Source: Micromussa lordhowensis (taxonomy: Eukaryota; Cnidaria; Anthozoa; Scleractinia; Lobophylliidae). Taken from it: a DNA stretch of 64,000 bases. A model generated the notes under the pieces. It had not been told where the DNA came from. It did no database searches and saw only the letters and a program-made list of their open reading frames with translations. The stretch is taken from NCBI GenBank assembly GCA_964020085.1, contig OZ026608.1, positions 15,679,979 to 15,743,978 on the forward strand, written 5' to 3'. This document shows, piece by piece, positions 1 to 12,700 of the stretch. Every line of letters starts with the position of its first letter. Position 1 is the stretch's first letter. The position numbers and the translations under genes are program-made.

Positions 1-48
1 TTCAAGGAACGTCTCCGGCAATTTTTCTGCGCGAATTTTTTCATGTTT

Positions 49-736
49 GTATTAATAAGTAATCATATGGTTTTTCTCGTTCAATTTGAAATTAATTTGC
101 ACTTGTGAGTTTTTCAAAAAGCTGAAATTTCACTCGCCTACATGTAAGTGGCTCGTGCAATTTCAGCTTTTTGAAAAACTCACAAGTGCAAATTATTTAA
201 CAATTGGTTCATGCTTTAGTGTGCACTATCGAGTTATGGAGCATGCGGGAAGTTTGGAGAGCACGAAAGAAGCGTAAGAGTCGCCCGAGGCGATAGCCGA
301 GGGCAACTCTAGCTTCTTGAGTGGTGGAATTGTGCATCAAATCCGACGCGAAAAACGGACAATAATATATCAGAAGTGACTGTTGCATTTCACCTGTCTG
401 TCAAGCGAGTCGCGACGGCGCTGATGCCGAGTCTCCTTTCCCGTTGTTTGTTTTCTTTTTCTGCCTTATTTAAGAACTCTAGCCCAAGAGAAAAGGTCGC
501 AAAATTGTCTTCGTTTCGGGAAGTATAATATTGTCACAAAATATAATATTTTTGCCCCGCACTAACAATGACCGCTCACGTGAAAAAATTCTGGCGAAGC
601 GATTTGCTCACGCTATCAGCGTGCACTATCAGGATTTTGAGCACGCTTACGTATACTGAATTTGATTGCGCGGCTCTGCTAGCTATGTTATAATTCCAAA
701 TTGAACTCAAAGCCATATGATTACCTATACTAATAC
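49..736. mobile_element. Long-TIR element (about 690 bp), copy 1
   Basis: The ends are inverted copies of each other around AATCATATGG and TTCAATTTGAAATTA (left), and TTCCAAATTGAACTC and CCATATGATTACC (right). A second hairpin of TTTTTCAAAAAGCTGAAATT type lies inside the left arm at about 97-195. The same arms form a short element at 58055-58195. It lies in the CFAP57 intron before the exon at 787. No coding capacity is seen. Confidence 0.75.
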
Positions 737-786
737 TGTATTTAACAGCATTTAAAACTGGCTTCCGTTTGATTTTGTTGCTGCAG

Positions 787-3700
787 GTGACTTTCAACCC
801 TCAGGACAACACTCAGCTATGTGTGGTGGGCAATGGAATATTCAAGTTGTTCCGCTATAGCGAAGGAAATTTAAAGCAATTTGCTTTCCAGAAGATGGAG
901 CCACAGAACTTTCTGTGCCAGGCCTGGGTTTCTGATGAAAGAATCATAGCTGGAACAGATTCAGGCAGACTTTTGTTGTTTGAATCTGGAGAACTTAAAA
1001 ATGAATTCAGTGTTCATGGCAGTGCTGCAAATGCAACTGCTCCTACAAGGTAGGGATTTACCAAATACAACTTATATTAAAAGTAATATCATGTACACTT
1101 AGAGACTGGTCCTGAAGGAACAGTTAATTTTGTTTCCTAGGAATCTTCTGTTTGCTGAGCTGGAGAACAATTCCAGCTAGATAACAATTCTGAAAGAATA
1201 TATTCATCCACATGTACACTGTAATATATTCTTCCATGCGAACTATATATATAAATGGTTCAGTTTTGTACAGCAGGCTCTATTTTACTTAAAATCAGGT
1301 TCATGCATATACAGAAACGTAATTTAACCGCTTCAAAGATGGCATGCTTCTGACTGATTTTTTCATTCAAAGATAAAGTAAGGCAGGTACAATAGTCAGA
1401 CCGGAGTTGATCCGGTCTGACTTTTGTACCTGCCTCAAAAAATAAGCCCTGCCTCTTCATCTATCTTGCTTAATTTTGTAGATATGCCCAGTTTCATAAG
1501 ACTCCATTTCAACTCATGGAAATATGGGACCCCAAATCAATTTGTAGAAAGAAATGTTTGCTACGGGTTGATTTCTTTGTAAAAAAAAATGGCAATAGGT
1601 TGTATAATCAAACCTACTAAATAGATAAATTGATCTGTGGGGGTGATTTTTGGGTCATATCAAAGACAAAAAAGTATTGATGAAAGAATGAATGAAGTGC
1701 CAATGGTATTTAACAATAAAAAACTAATTGGGGACACTATTTAGACATTAAAATTATTCTTAGCTACATTAAGTTAAAATTATTTGCAGTTTAATTTGAA
1801 AAAAAAAACCTTGATAGATAAATAAATAGGTGAAATACATGTATGTGAATTAATTTTTTCGTAGTTAGATCTTAAAGAAGTACTTTTGACCTAAATAGTT
1901 TATTGTATATTAATAAATTACTTTGGAGCACCTACTCGATTAGTAGTACTATTTAGATGCCCCAAACTTCACACAATAAACCTTGTATTAACTAATTATT
2001 GTCCTTTGTTTACTTTTCTTTCTCCTTTTAACACTTTATTCTTTATCACGATTTTAGTTATTTTATTAGTGTTATTCATCATCTTCTATATGTAATTTGT
2101 ATATAATCTATACTATTCTATTTTCTTCTGATACCTTTTGTAAAATTAATTTTCGTGAGAGTTTAAATTAAAATTGAATTGAACTTAGTGTGATGTAAGA
2201 ACTTAAATTTATAGCAGGCTACATGTAGCAGCATATGTTACATAATGTTATCGCATGACATTGTCATAGTGGTCCATTGTTTCTTACTAATTGTCCTTTA
2301 TCTTTTTTCAGGCAAAGTATGGCCAGTGTTCCTGAAAGTGGTATCAGTCAAGACTCCCTGCAACAGGTGACGTGCATCATTGCTTTCTCAAAAGGCTTCA
2401 TCTGCTCAGGTGGCACAGGAACCGTTCACCTCTTTGAGAAAACAGAGGAAAAGGACTTCTACAAGAAGGCCAGAGAAATCAAGATTCCAGTGGACACCCA
2501 AAGCCCTGACCCACAGGTGTCGGAAAGTCAAGAGATCGTCAATCTGACTGTGAGTCCCTCAGAGGAGACGCTGGTTTGTAGCACAAAATCAAGTCAGTTG
2601 TATTGTATCACGATGTCTACTGCTGATCTTGGAAAGGTAAGAATACCACAATACTGCATGCTATTTCTTTGCTACATACTTGTTTAGTGCTGTTACATTT
2701 GACATGTTATGGATTGTCAAATATTTCAAGGAGTGTGCTGTTATCTGTACATCAGGGCTGTCATTAAGTCTTGATTCACCTGTACATAGCCTTGATCTTC
2801 ACACCCGTAACAAACTTGTTACTTTACGTGGGAATTTTATCAACACAGGCAAGTTTTATTTGCCTGTAGCATCAAGGGCCCATTCAGGCATGTTCAGCCA
2901 TAACAGGTACTACAGGTAATAACCCTTACTGACAGCCCTGTACATATGTACAGTGTATGTCTCTTGGACAACCAACTACCCCACCCTTCACCCACCCACC
3001 CCCCCCCCCACCTTCCCTAAAGGGTATGTTATGCAGATAAAGTATAGTTGGTATCAAAATTCCCATTTCTTTCTGGAACTGCGTGTTATCCTCGACATGA
3101 GCCTTATGGGGTTATCAGTAAGTTTCTTGGACAGCATACATGTGGTAAGTAAAATTATATGGATGATTTGTAAAGGCATGGTTACCATGTGATCCTCATT
3201 TCAGGAGACTCTATTTCCCTCCTCAGAGAAAGAATGACAGTTTGTTTTAGTGGGTTTGCACTGATGTGCAAGTCTACATTAGGTGTTAATTAACATGAAT
3301 TCAACTGGCTTGTGTCTGTGTTAAAAGAGCCAGACATTCAAATTTGCAAATACACTGTCTTGGTATGGTATGGATCAAGTTTGGTGATCTTTTTAAAAAA
3401 AATTGGGTTTTGTTTACACTGTTTGTCAATCGTTGATTAACTGGTCGTTATCAAGACGTTATTTTGGCAGCTGGGATGAGTTTTAGTGGCCATTGCTGTC
3501 GTGGAGAGGTGGCCGTTGTGGTAGAGAGGGTAAAATAAGAGTGAATGTATGAACTGTCCATTGGGATCAGAAAAACTCGCTGTTGTTGAAAGGTGGCTGT
3601 TCTAAATTGGAGGTTCGATTGTATGTATGGCTGTAATGAATTTTTGTAAAATTACTTGCAGACATTTTAACATAAACCTAGAAATAAAATCTTTGTTAGA

Positions 3701-6700
3701 TATTTTGTTAAAATAAGTCGTTTGAATATAATTGAAACATAAATAAAATTGATTACACTTGCTTTTAAAGATATTTTTTTAATGATGAGCTTAGAGTAGA
3801 GAAAAGAGCTTAAAATTAAATTAAATCATGTAACACACATGTAAGGCATGATCAAATAAAATTCATTTTTGTTTTAAATTAAACTTTGAAATGGAGGAAT
3901 CATCTTAAATAGAGAAAAGTTAACTAAAAACAATTTAAAATTTAAAATTGAATTTTCAATAAAGTCATACAAATTTCAGCATCACAAAAAGTTTGCAGAA
4001 TATCTTAAATTAAAAATAAAACTTGTTTGTAAAAATGTAATGTTACATTTTCAATAGTTAAGTAGTGTCTTAAAAAATTAAACTTACTAAATTATAAAGT
4101 ACATTAGCTGCATTGTCTACATGTCTATGTTCATAACAAATGAAATTGCTTTGTTTTCTTACAGAAAGGAAAGAGAGGGAAAATGAAGATGAGAAAAATA
4201 ACTGTTATTGTTAGTACTGTTGGGTTACTTATATATATTTTATGTTTGCACAAAATATAACTTCTTTAAAACCTAAAGTGTTTAAAAAGTGATTAAAGCA
4301 TTTTGATTTCTCCTGAAGACCAATAAAACTAAAAATAAAATAGTCAAGTTTGCACGTGGTATAAAGTATTAAGACATTGTTTGAAGTGTACAATTTGCAG
4401 TTCAATAACTGTTTATCATCGTCATCTCTTCTTGTCATGCCAGTAGACACATGAGGCTGTCATGCTCTCAGCCCAACACTGTCTGTTTTTAAGAACTCTT
4501 TCCAAATTTGTATTATTTATTACATTACTTTAATACTGCATGACTCGACCAATCTTGCCTGATACACAAATGTATACTGGCGTCTAAGCTTGCATGGTAT
4601 TGCCTATGGCATTTTGGCTCAACTGTGTCTTGCCTAAATAAAAACCATGACTTCACCAAACTCACGTGGTATACTGCCCTCTGTAAGGTGTACTAAACAG
4701 TTATGATAAGGTGATATTTTGTTTTTCCTAGCTGCATTTCTTGCTTTATGTTGGTAGGCACAATATGTTGATGTCGAATATATAATATCATAAATATAAT
4801 AGATTATATATAACACTTTTGTTATTTCCTGGCAGGGTGATATAGCCACATTTGAGCTGCTGTCGCAATCATTCCATCGTGGTGTCATCACTGGTATGGA
4901 TGTGTGCATAAGAAAACCATTGATTGCAACTTGTGGTTTGGACAGATCAGTAAGGATATGGAACTATGAAGCTTGGTAAGATGAGGAAAATAGTAGTCCA
5001 TTTCCCAGTGACCCTGTGCTTCTGTTTTAAAATGAGTTCTCATGCAAAACTATTCATATGAAGATGAGTTTGATTTGCTTGAAAGTGAACCTGTAGGTGG
5101 GCAGAACACATTTCATATGAATGGTTTTGCATGTAGACTAATGTTTTGACACAGAGGGAGAAGGCAACTCTGAAATGGCCTTAATTCATATTTAGTAACC
5201 TTCTTCAGTGTAGTTTTGTCTGCAGTTAGTGCACAAGTTAAGAACTCTCTATGTTATGCCTACAATGTACATTGTACATATATGTTAGAACATCCAAGTG
5301 AATTTAGCATCGCAATTTTTAGTACCCTCCCCTAATTAACTGAAAGTACATGTAAATTGCTTAGTCAGCCGCTAGATGTAACTGCAGTAGACAAGATAAT
5401 TTCTAGAGTGTCTTTCATTTATACTAGAGACAGAACTTGATGATATTTTTGTGGTTAGTAATCATTAGCCACAAATTGATTAATCAGGAAACCAGGGACT
5501 GAGGGAAAACCCAGCATCATTCATCAGAAGTCTGCTCTTCATCACATCTTAGAAAATTGGAAATAGAAAACTTGTTACAGTTTGTTCCTCCTTCAATGAT
5601 TCACTTATTTTTATAAATATTCTCATCTTGGTCCTCTAGCTCCATTTCTTGTCCGTAATTTTTGCCAAAAAAATGCAACAAAATTTCCAAGATTGGTGCC
5701 TCTTTGAGAGACTGTACTGACCTAATGAATTGAGTCTCACACGCGGTCGATCTGATTAGCGTGTGTCCTTCCCAAACGTGAGCCTGCTCGCAGGTTATAA
5801 TGAAGTTAATTGTTGCCTTGCAGTTCACTGGAACAGTATAAAGAATTCCAAGAGGAGTGTTACAGCATAGCGCTTCATCCTTCAGGCTTGTACATCTTGG
5901 TTGGATTCAGTGACAAGCTGCGGCTTATGAACTTGTTGATTGACGATATCAGGTCCTTCAAGGAGTTTACCATCAGAGGCTGCAGAGAGGTTAGTGTATC
6001 TACAGTACCAGTTGCATGTACAATGTAGTCCAGTTGTGGCCCTCCCTCTGTCACGCAACGCTTCACTCTCAGGAGTAGGTCCTTCTTCCAAGAGTGTAGC
6101 GTTGCGTGACAGTCACGGGCTACAGTACGGGTCAGAGATTTGCGAACATCACACGCAATAGGCAATTTGCATGATCGTGTCATTTGACTACAACTACCAG
6201 AATCCTTCACTTTTTTGTTTCTTATGCTAATTAGGGCGATTGTTATTTAAACCCCACTGGGAATTCAAAATGTAAATGATAAAGATAAAATGAAAGGGAT
6301 TCTGGTAGTTGTAGTCAAATGACAACAACGCGCAAATCTGCTATGGACGCAAAATGTTTTGAACTTTACTAACTCTGAACTCACCCCTCTCGCCTTAGTA
6401 CGAGTTTTTGTCTGCGCGCGTAATTTCAGGTGATTTTAATTAGCCAATCGTGGCCCAGAATATGTTCGCGCGTACATTTGAACTTCGCTGTCGTAACTTT
6501 GCAGATTTTTCATCTTTGTTATATTTTCTTGCCGTGTTTAAGATTTTAGGCCAGCCTTGCAGCTGTTTTTTGGAGTTTTGAGTCCAGCTTCTTCACCGTT
6601 TTTAGTCATTGTGATTCGTCGTTTATTGTATGGTCCTTATTACGTGACTGGTTCATTTAATAGTTCGTATATTTGGAGTGTTGAGCCTACAACTCACTGA

Positions 6701-9700
6701 ATACAATTCCCAACACAAAAACAAATGTTCCAGTGTGCGCTTTGTTTAATGCACTAGGTATACCCCGCTGACTCCCATATAAAACGTTCGGGGGCGCTCG
6801 TCGGAAATCTTAAAAAGACCCCCTAAGAGGTACCAAGATCCTGTTTTGTAGGCGTGACTTCAACTTTTTCACTCCTAAGAGGTACAAATTCTAAAACAAC
6901 ATATTATCTCGTCATAAATGTTTTGGGCTCAATACCGTAAAGTGTACCACGAAAGCTCCCGCTTTGAACTTTTTGAGGCTGAACAACCTAAGAGATACCA
7001 AAACCGCTTTTCTAACCCTAAAAGCTACGACAAGCAAGTCGCGTCCTTTTTATATGGGTCTCTTCCCCCCCGAGGGTACACGCGCGATTTTGAACACGTG
7101 AGCTATATTTTTGTGTTCATAACCAACTGATATTTCTTTTTTGACACAGTATCTCAGCCGAATATTTATGGAATTTAACAAAACATAATCGAACACGAGC
7201 AATAGCGTTATAAATCAATTTTGGTTTGCTTACATGTACCTCTAAAGGATACCGTACGAAACTAGCCTTGATTGGGGGAGACGAAGCAAAAATATCCACC
7301 GTTATTTCATACACCAAATTACTGTGATAGCCTACGTTGCAAGCGTTCTCGTACAAATGTAGAATTTTCTGCTTATTGGCCGGAGCGAAAATTATGGCGT
7401 CGCATAGTAAACTGAAACACACAAATCGGTACATTTTCACGTTTGCTGTTTCAACATGGGCTTGTAGTTGACAAAGCATTGTTGTTAGATCGATTTCAAG
7501 ACTATTCAATTGTCGTGAAAGCGATTTAAAGATGGTTCTTTGCCGCTGATTCTAAAATAATATGCTACGTGGTTGTAAATTTTAGTAACAGATTGTTACA
7601 CGTTTTAAAAACCTTCCCAAAGTCGCTCAGAATTCCTGTGTATTGTACAGTATGCTACTAAATGGGCCAAATAAAATCTTGTTGTTGTTGTACACAACAT
7701 GTATCTATGGAAGGTTAGAAAACAGTTTCTAGTTCAAGAAAAAACGTTATTAGTAAAACCAAACTAAGACGTTTGCAATAAAACTGCGAGACTCGAAATT
7801 CAAATCAACTCGCAAAAAACGCACCTAATATGCACGCGCGTTTTAACGCAAAGTTTGGCTTGCTTACATGTATCTCTGAAGGGTTCCATATATCAAAACC
7901 GAGAACCTCAATATGGAAACTAGCCTGGGTTGGAGAAGACGAAAAGTGAGACAGATTTAGGACGGTACCCGTGATGTCATACCCCAAATACTGTGTGAAT
8001 TTTCTACTTTTTAGCCGGAGCGAAAATTGTGGCGTCGCAGAGCAAAATGAAACACACAAATCGGAGCATTTTCGCGTTTGTTGCAACAGAGGCTTGTAAT
8101 CGACAGAGCGTTGTTGTTAAATTGATTTCAAAACCATTCAATCGTCTTGAAAGCGATTTAAAAAGAATTCTTTGCTGCTGATTCAAAAAAGGTATTCTGT
8201 CTGGTACGTCAAGATGATTTTATAAAGCTTAGTTAAGGTAATTCCCCTGAAATAAAACTGACAATAGATTTTCGTTCAAACTTTGCCCACTAAATATTTA
8301 TCATATGAGAACTTCAATTTTGAAATAAAAAAGGGGGGTGCCCATACTCATTAAGGAGCACTGGGACATTGAAAATGACCCATTTTGGCATTATCTAATG
8401 CTTATTACAAGAACGCATTCCCAGTACTAATTGTAAATTTTTGTGACCGAGACTCATGAGAACACGCATTACACTGGAGTCAATGCATTGTATCGGACAC
8501 ACATACGCTTTTTAAGTTTGATTTAGACAGAAAGCTGAATTCTTGATTAAAATTTCAACCAAATTTCTTGACATGGTAACCATAGGGCAAAATAGAAAAG
8601 ACCACAGTTTACCTGCTATTTTCGTTATTTATTCAATTTTCAGCAATAGGAATCAGATTAGTCTTTCCTCAAGCAAAGTTTATGCTAAGTTGATTACAAT
8701 GACTGAAAAAAAAGTTGGGATGCCCGTGCTCGTTGGTGAGCTATAGCCATTTTCCGACTGACAGCGCTCAATATCAAGGCAAATCCGCCATGTTTTCAAT
8801 ATGCGCGTGCACGCGGGCGCGCTAAATGACGCTATAAATTATGCGCAGAAAGGATGCGCAGTGCAATTGTGAGGAATAACCTTAAGGAAATCGAGCGAGA
8901 TTTTGCACCTTGTTCCCAAAGTCGCCTAGAATTCTTGTGTATTCAACTGTTTTGAAAAGTCAGTCGTGAAAAAGGGCTTCAACTTACATGCCCTTCTCTA
9001 TACTAAAGTCCAGTTGCATGTTATGGCTGCTTTTATCCATCCTATCGAGTGCAGTCAAGTGTTAATGACTATGAGGGTTGAACTGAACTTATCTGAGTGA
9101 CTTTTACTTTGCAGTCTTCGTTCAGTAATGGCGGTCATCTGTTTGCCGCTGTTCATGGCAATGTTATTCAGCTCTACTCCTCGACAACATTTGAGAACGT
9201 TGGCAACCTGAAGGGACACAATGGAAAGGTATTCAATCGCATTTTTTTAAATGAAGAAACAAATGTTTCCTTCCCCTGCCTGAGAGAAGTTAGGGACTAG
9301 ACCCGAAAAATTCCATTCTGATGACGTAGCTCTTCGGAGATCCTTGCAGTGTCTCTGATTGGTTGTTTGTTACCGCGCTACACGATTGGCTAAAAAAACT
9401 CGCGCCTTTTTGTCATCTAATCAGAAGGAAAATCGAAACAAATCGTGACCCGTCTGCACTCGTTTTCCCGCGCTTTCCTCGGCTACATGTATTTGCTTCG
9501 AGTTTTCATTGGTTCACGGGTTTGACTGCGTCTGTTGTGATTGGCCGGAGTGGTTTTGGTTTTACCACTGCTCAGTTGAAAATCGCTCTCATCCAAATTA
9601 TTAAGTTTTTGAAGCGAAAATTATCTTAATGCGGACACCAAAGGTGTATAGTGTAGTGTCTGTGTTATGGAGATTTCTGTATTTTAGAGTTAGAGATTTT

Positions 9701-12700
9701 AGCTATCGCTTGAGTTTGTTCAGTGTGCATCGGCTAACTAATTCAGAGGAGTGCTATTTTTCTAGGTTCGTCAAGTGATCTGGAGCCAGGATGATAGTAA
9801 AATCATTTCATGTGGTATGGACGGTGCTGTGTACGAGTGGAACGTGACCAGTTACAAGCGTGAAGGCGAGAGCGTACTCAAGTCCTGTAGTTACACAAGT
9901 GTGGCGGTCTCACCCGACAGCAGGACCACTTTCGCTGTGGGCTCGGACAGGACACTCAAAGAGATTTGCGACTCGCAGGTAAATAAGTTAGTTTAACCAA
10001 TGAAATACTCAGGTCCGTGATTAAAAACACCGTGCTTCCCCTTGACGTTTTGAGATTTGCAATACAGTCCGTGAAAGTGGAATGCGTACGAATGCATGCC
10101 TCCGTCGAACAGCATAAAACTCACGCTGCTTCTAGTAACGATGATATTTTGTTGGTTTAACATTCTACGGAAGTGGCTTGAAAAATTCAAGCCTTTGCCT
10201 AGTTATGAACGTTCAATTTGACCCTCTCTACAAATAGGACCTTTCTTGGGGCAAAATTAAGAGGCCGTTTTAGAGTGGTTTCATTAAGAGAAAAGTGTAC
10301 GGACCAAGGCATGGCCGAGGCGAAAATTCCTCGTCGTTTTTGTGAGTTGATTTTGTAGGTCTGATCATGTATCCAATGTACTCTCTCAGGGAAAAAGAAA
10401 AACTTAGAGCCATAAGCTCCACGGAATCGGAGTCGGAAGAATCAGAACGCTTCCATTTCTTCCGATTCCGTTTATTACCCCGTCTAACAGTCCAGCGAAA
10501 ACTAGATTTTTGGAGTTGGAAGCAGAAGCGAAAGAAGCAACCAATCACAAAGCTCGGAATCGGACATTGTGATTGGTTTATTCTTTTGCTTCTGCTTCCG
10601 GTTTAGACAAAGCTATGTCTGTTGCAACCATATTTAATCTAAGTGCAAATCACGTTTGTTTTCAACAGATTCTGCGTGAAGTGCCAGCAAGTGATATCGT
10701 GTTGACGCAGTGCGTGATGTCACGTTCCGGTCGAATGCTCTTCGCTGGCACCAGCTCAGGGACCCTGCGCGCAATGAAATTTCCGCTGACCGTTCCTGGA
10801 GAGTGGCAGGAACATCAGGTGCATTCAAAGCCTATCACCAAGGTAACCAATTCACAGATTGTTATACGAATTTGAATTATACCAATGAGAAAAAGCGCGG
10901 TACAATAAATTTACATAGCCTGCAGTGCAAGCGTATTTTTGGCTCGCGAATGCGCATTTCGTACTAGGCCGCCATCTTGAATTTGGTAATTGTGGAGAGT
11001 TGAGGCGAGGGAAAATTCACTCTGCCCCAATCCTCTACCGGTCAAGCATCCAATCACAATCCAAGATGGCGGCATCGAAAACCCTGGTCTCTGGGGCGTT
11101 CCGTTCCAAAATAACACCTGTCAAAAATGAAAACACTTTCAAAATTAGAATTTCGACATTGGAGAAAAAAGTGAACGTTTTTAAAAAAGATCCAAGCTGA
11201 GATTTAGATCTGTAAAGGAGGAGCAATTTAAAAGCGTTTTTACGTCGCGTGAAAGTGTGATATTCTTGGTATGTGGTATTTTTCGTTTAGCTACCCTATG
11301 TTTTCCAGTTGTGTCATTTTCATACAGCAATTTGTGGTTAATATTCCAAATCATTACAACAACTATATTGCTGCTACCAGCGTTTTTACCTCATTTTAAT
11401 TTTGAAGTGATGATAGAAGAAGATAAATCCAAAACATTTAGTTAAAACAAAAAACCAATAGAAGAAGATTACTTTATTGAGGTACACAAGATTATTTCTA
11501 AGTAAAATATCAGTAGTAAATATAACAAAAAAAGAAATTAAATAAAAATTATAATGTATGTACATATAGTATCTAATTAATCTGATAACCCCCCAACCCT
11601 TTTTTGAATTCTTTTACCACCTCTCTATTTTCTTTACTTTTTTCCTTATTTTGTAATCTCTTTATTTATAAAAAACCGTTTGTATCTTGATATGGCCTGC
11701 CCAGACTAGCTCTAGTCATCCGCGGGCCAGTCAAACTGTAAAATGTTAAACGAACGAAAATAAAGATTGTTGTTGTTTATAACTTAAACACTGTATCTTC
11801 GTTTCCAGATGCGCATGTCTTTTGACGATCAGTACCTGTTCACAGTGTCTGAGGACGCATGTCTGTTCATCTTCAAAGCCGTAGACAAGGAAGGCAGAGG
11901 AATGAAGCGTGACAAGGAAGTTGGATACGCCGAGGAGATCCTTATCACCAAGTCGGACTTAGAAGAAAAGGTGAGGACGAACAGATTAAGAAATAAGCGG
12001 AACGTTTCTAGTGTTGCTTAGACACTTTCATTCTGCACGCTTTGCGGACGTATCCTTCTTGTACTGAGGAAAAATCTCTATTTTCAGTGATGTTCAGTTA
12101 TAATGTGTATTAATGAGGAGGTAAAAACAGCATTGTGTTATGAAGCCATTTTTTTCGTGAAGAACAATATTGCTTTCCGAACGAAAGAGAATTTCAAAAT
12201 AACAGTTTAATAAGGTAGAAAAATGTCGAAACGATATGAACTAATAAGGGAAACGACAGAGTGGTGAAGATTGACAAGGATCGCACAATGTAAGCTTAAT
12301 CCGTTATGTACATACTGCAGCCGCCAAGGCGGCCGGCTACACAAACGTGGCACATATTAAACGCTATATCCGGTTGATGATATATTATAATCTCATCACT
12401 TGTCTTCCTTATAACCTATCATATGTTAAGGAGAAAAGAAACGTTGGTCACTCTTAGAATGTAAGGGGTAACGTTTTAGTTTCTATTATTCTTTTCAAAC
12501 AGAATTCCATGATGGCTGAGTTGAAAACCCGCGTTGAAGAACTCAAAATGGAAAACGAGTATCAACTGCGCCTCAAAGACATGAACTACAACGAGAAGAT
12601 CAAAGAACTGACGGAGAAGTTCATACAAGAAATGGAATCGCTGAAGACTAAGAATCAAGTCCTGAAGACTGACAAGGACAAAGAGGAAGCCAAACACGAG

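Noticed and set aside
5601..6210. Overlapping minus-strand frames opposite a CFAP57 exon
   Set aside because: They are antisense to the WD40 exon at 5824-5989 and the hairpin beside it. No family match.
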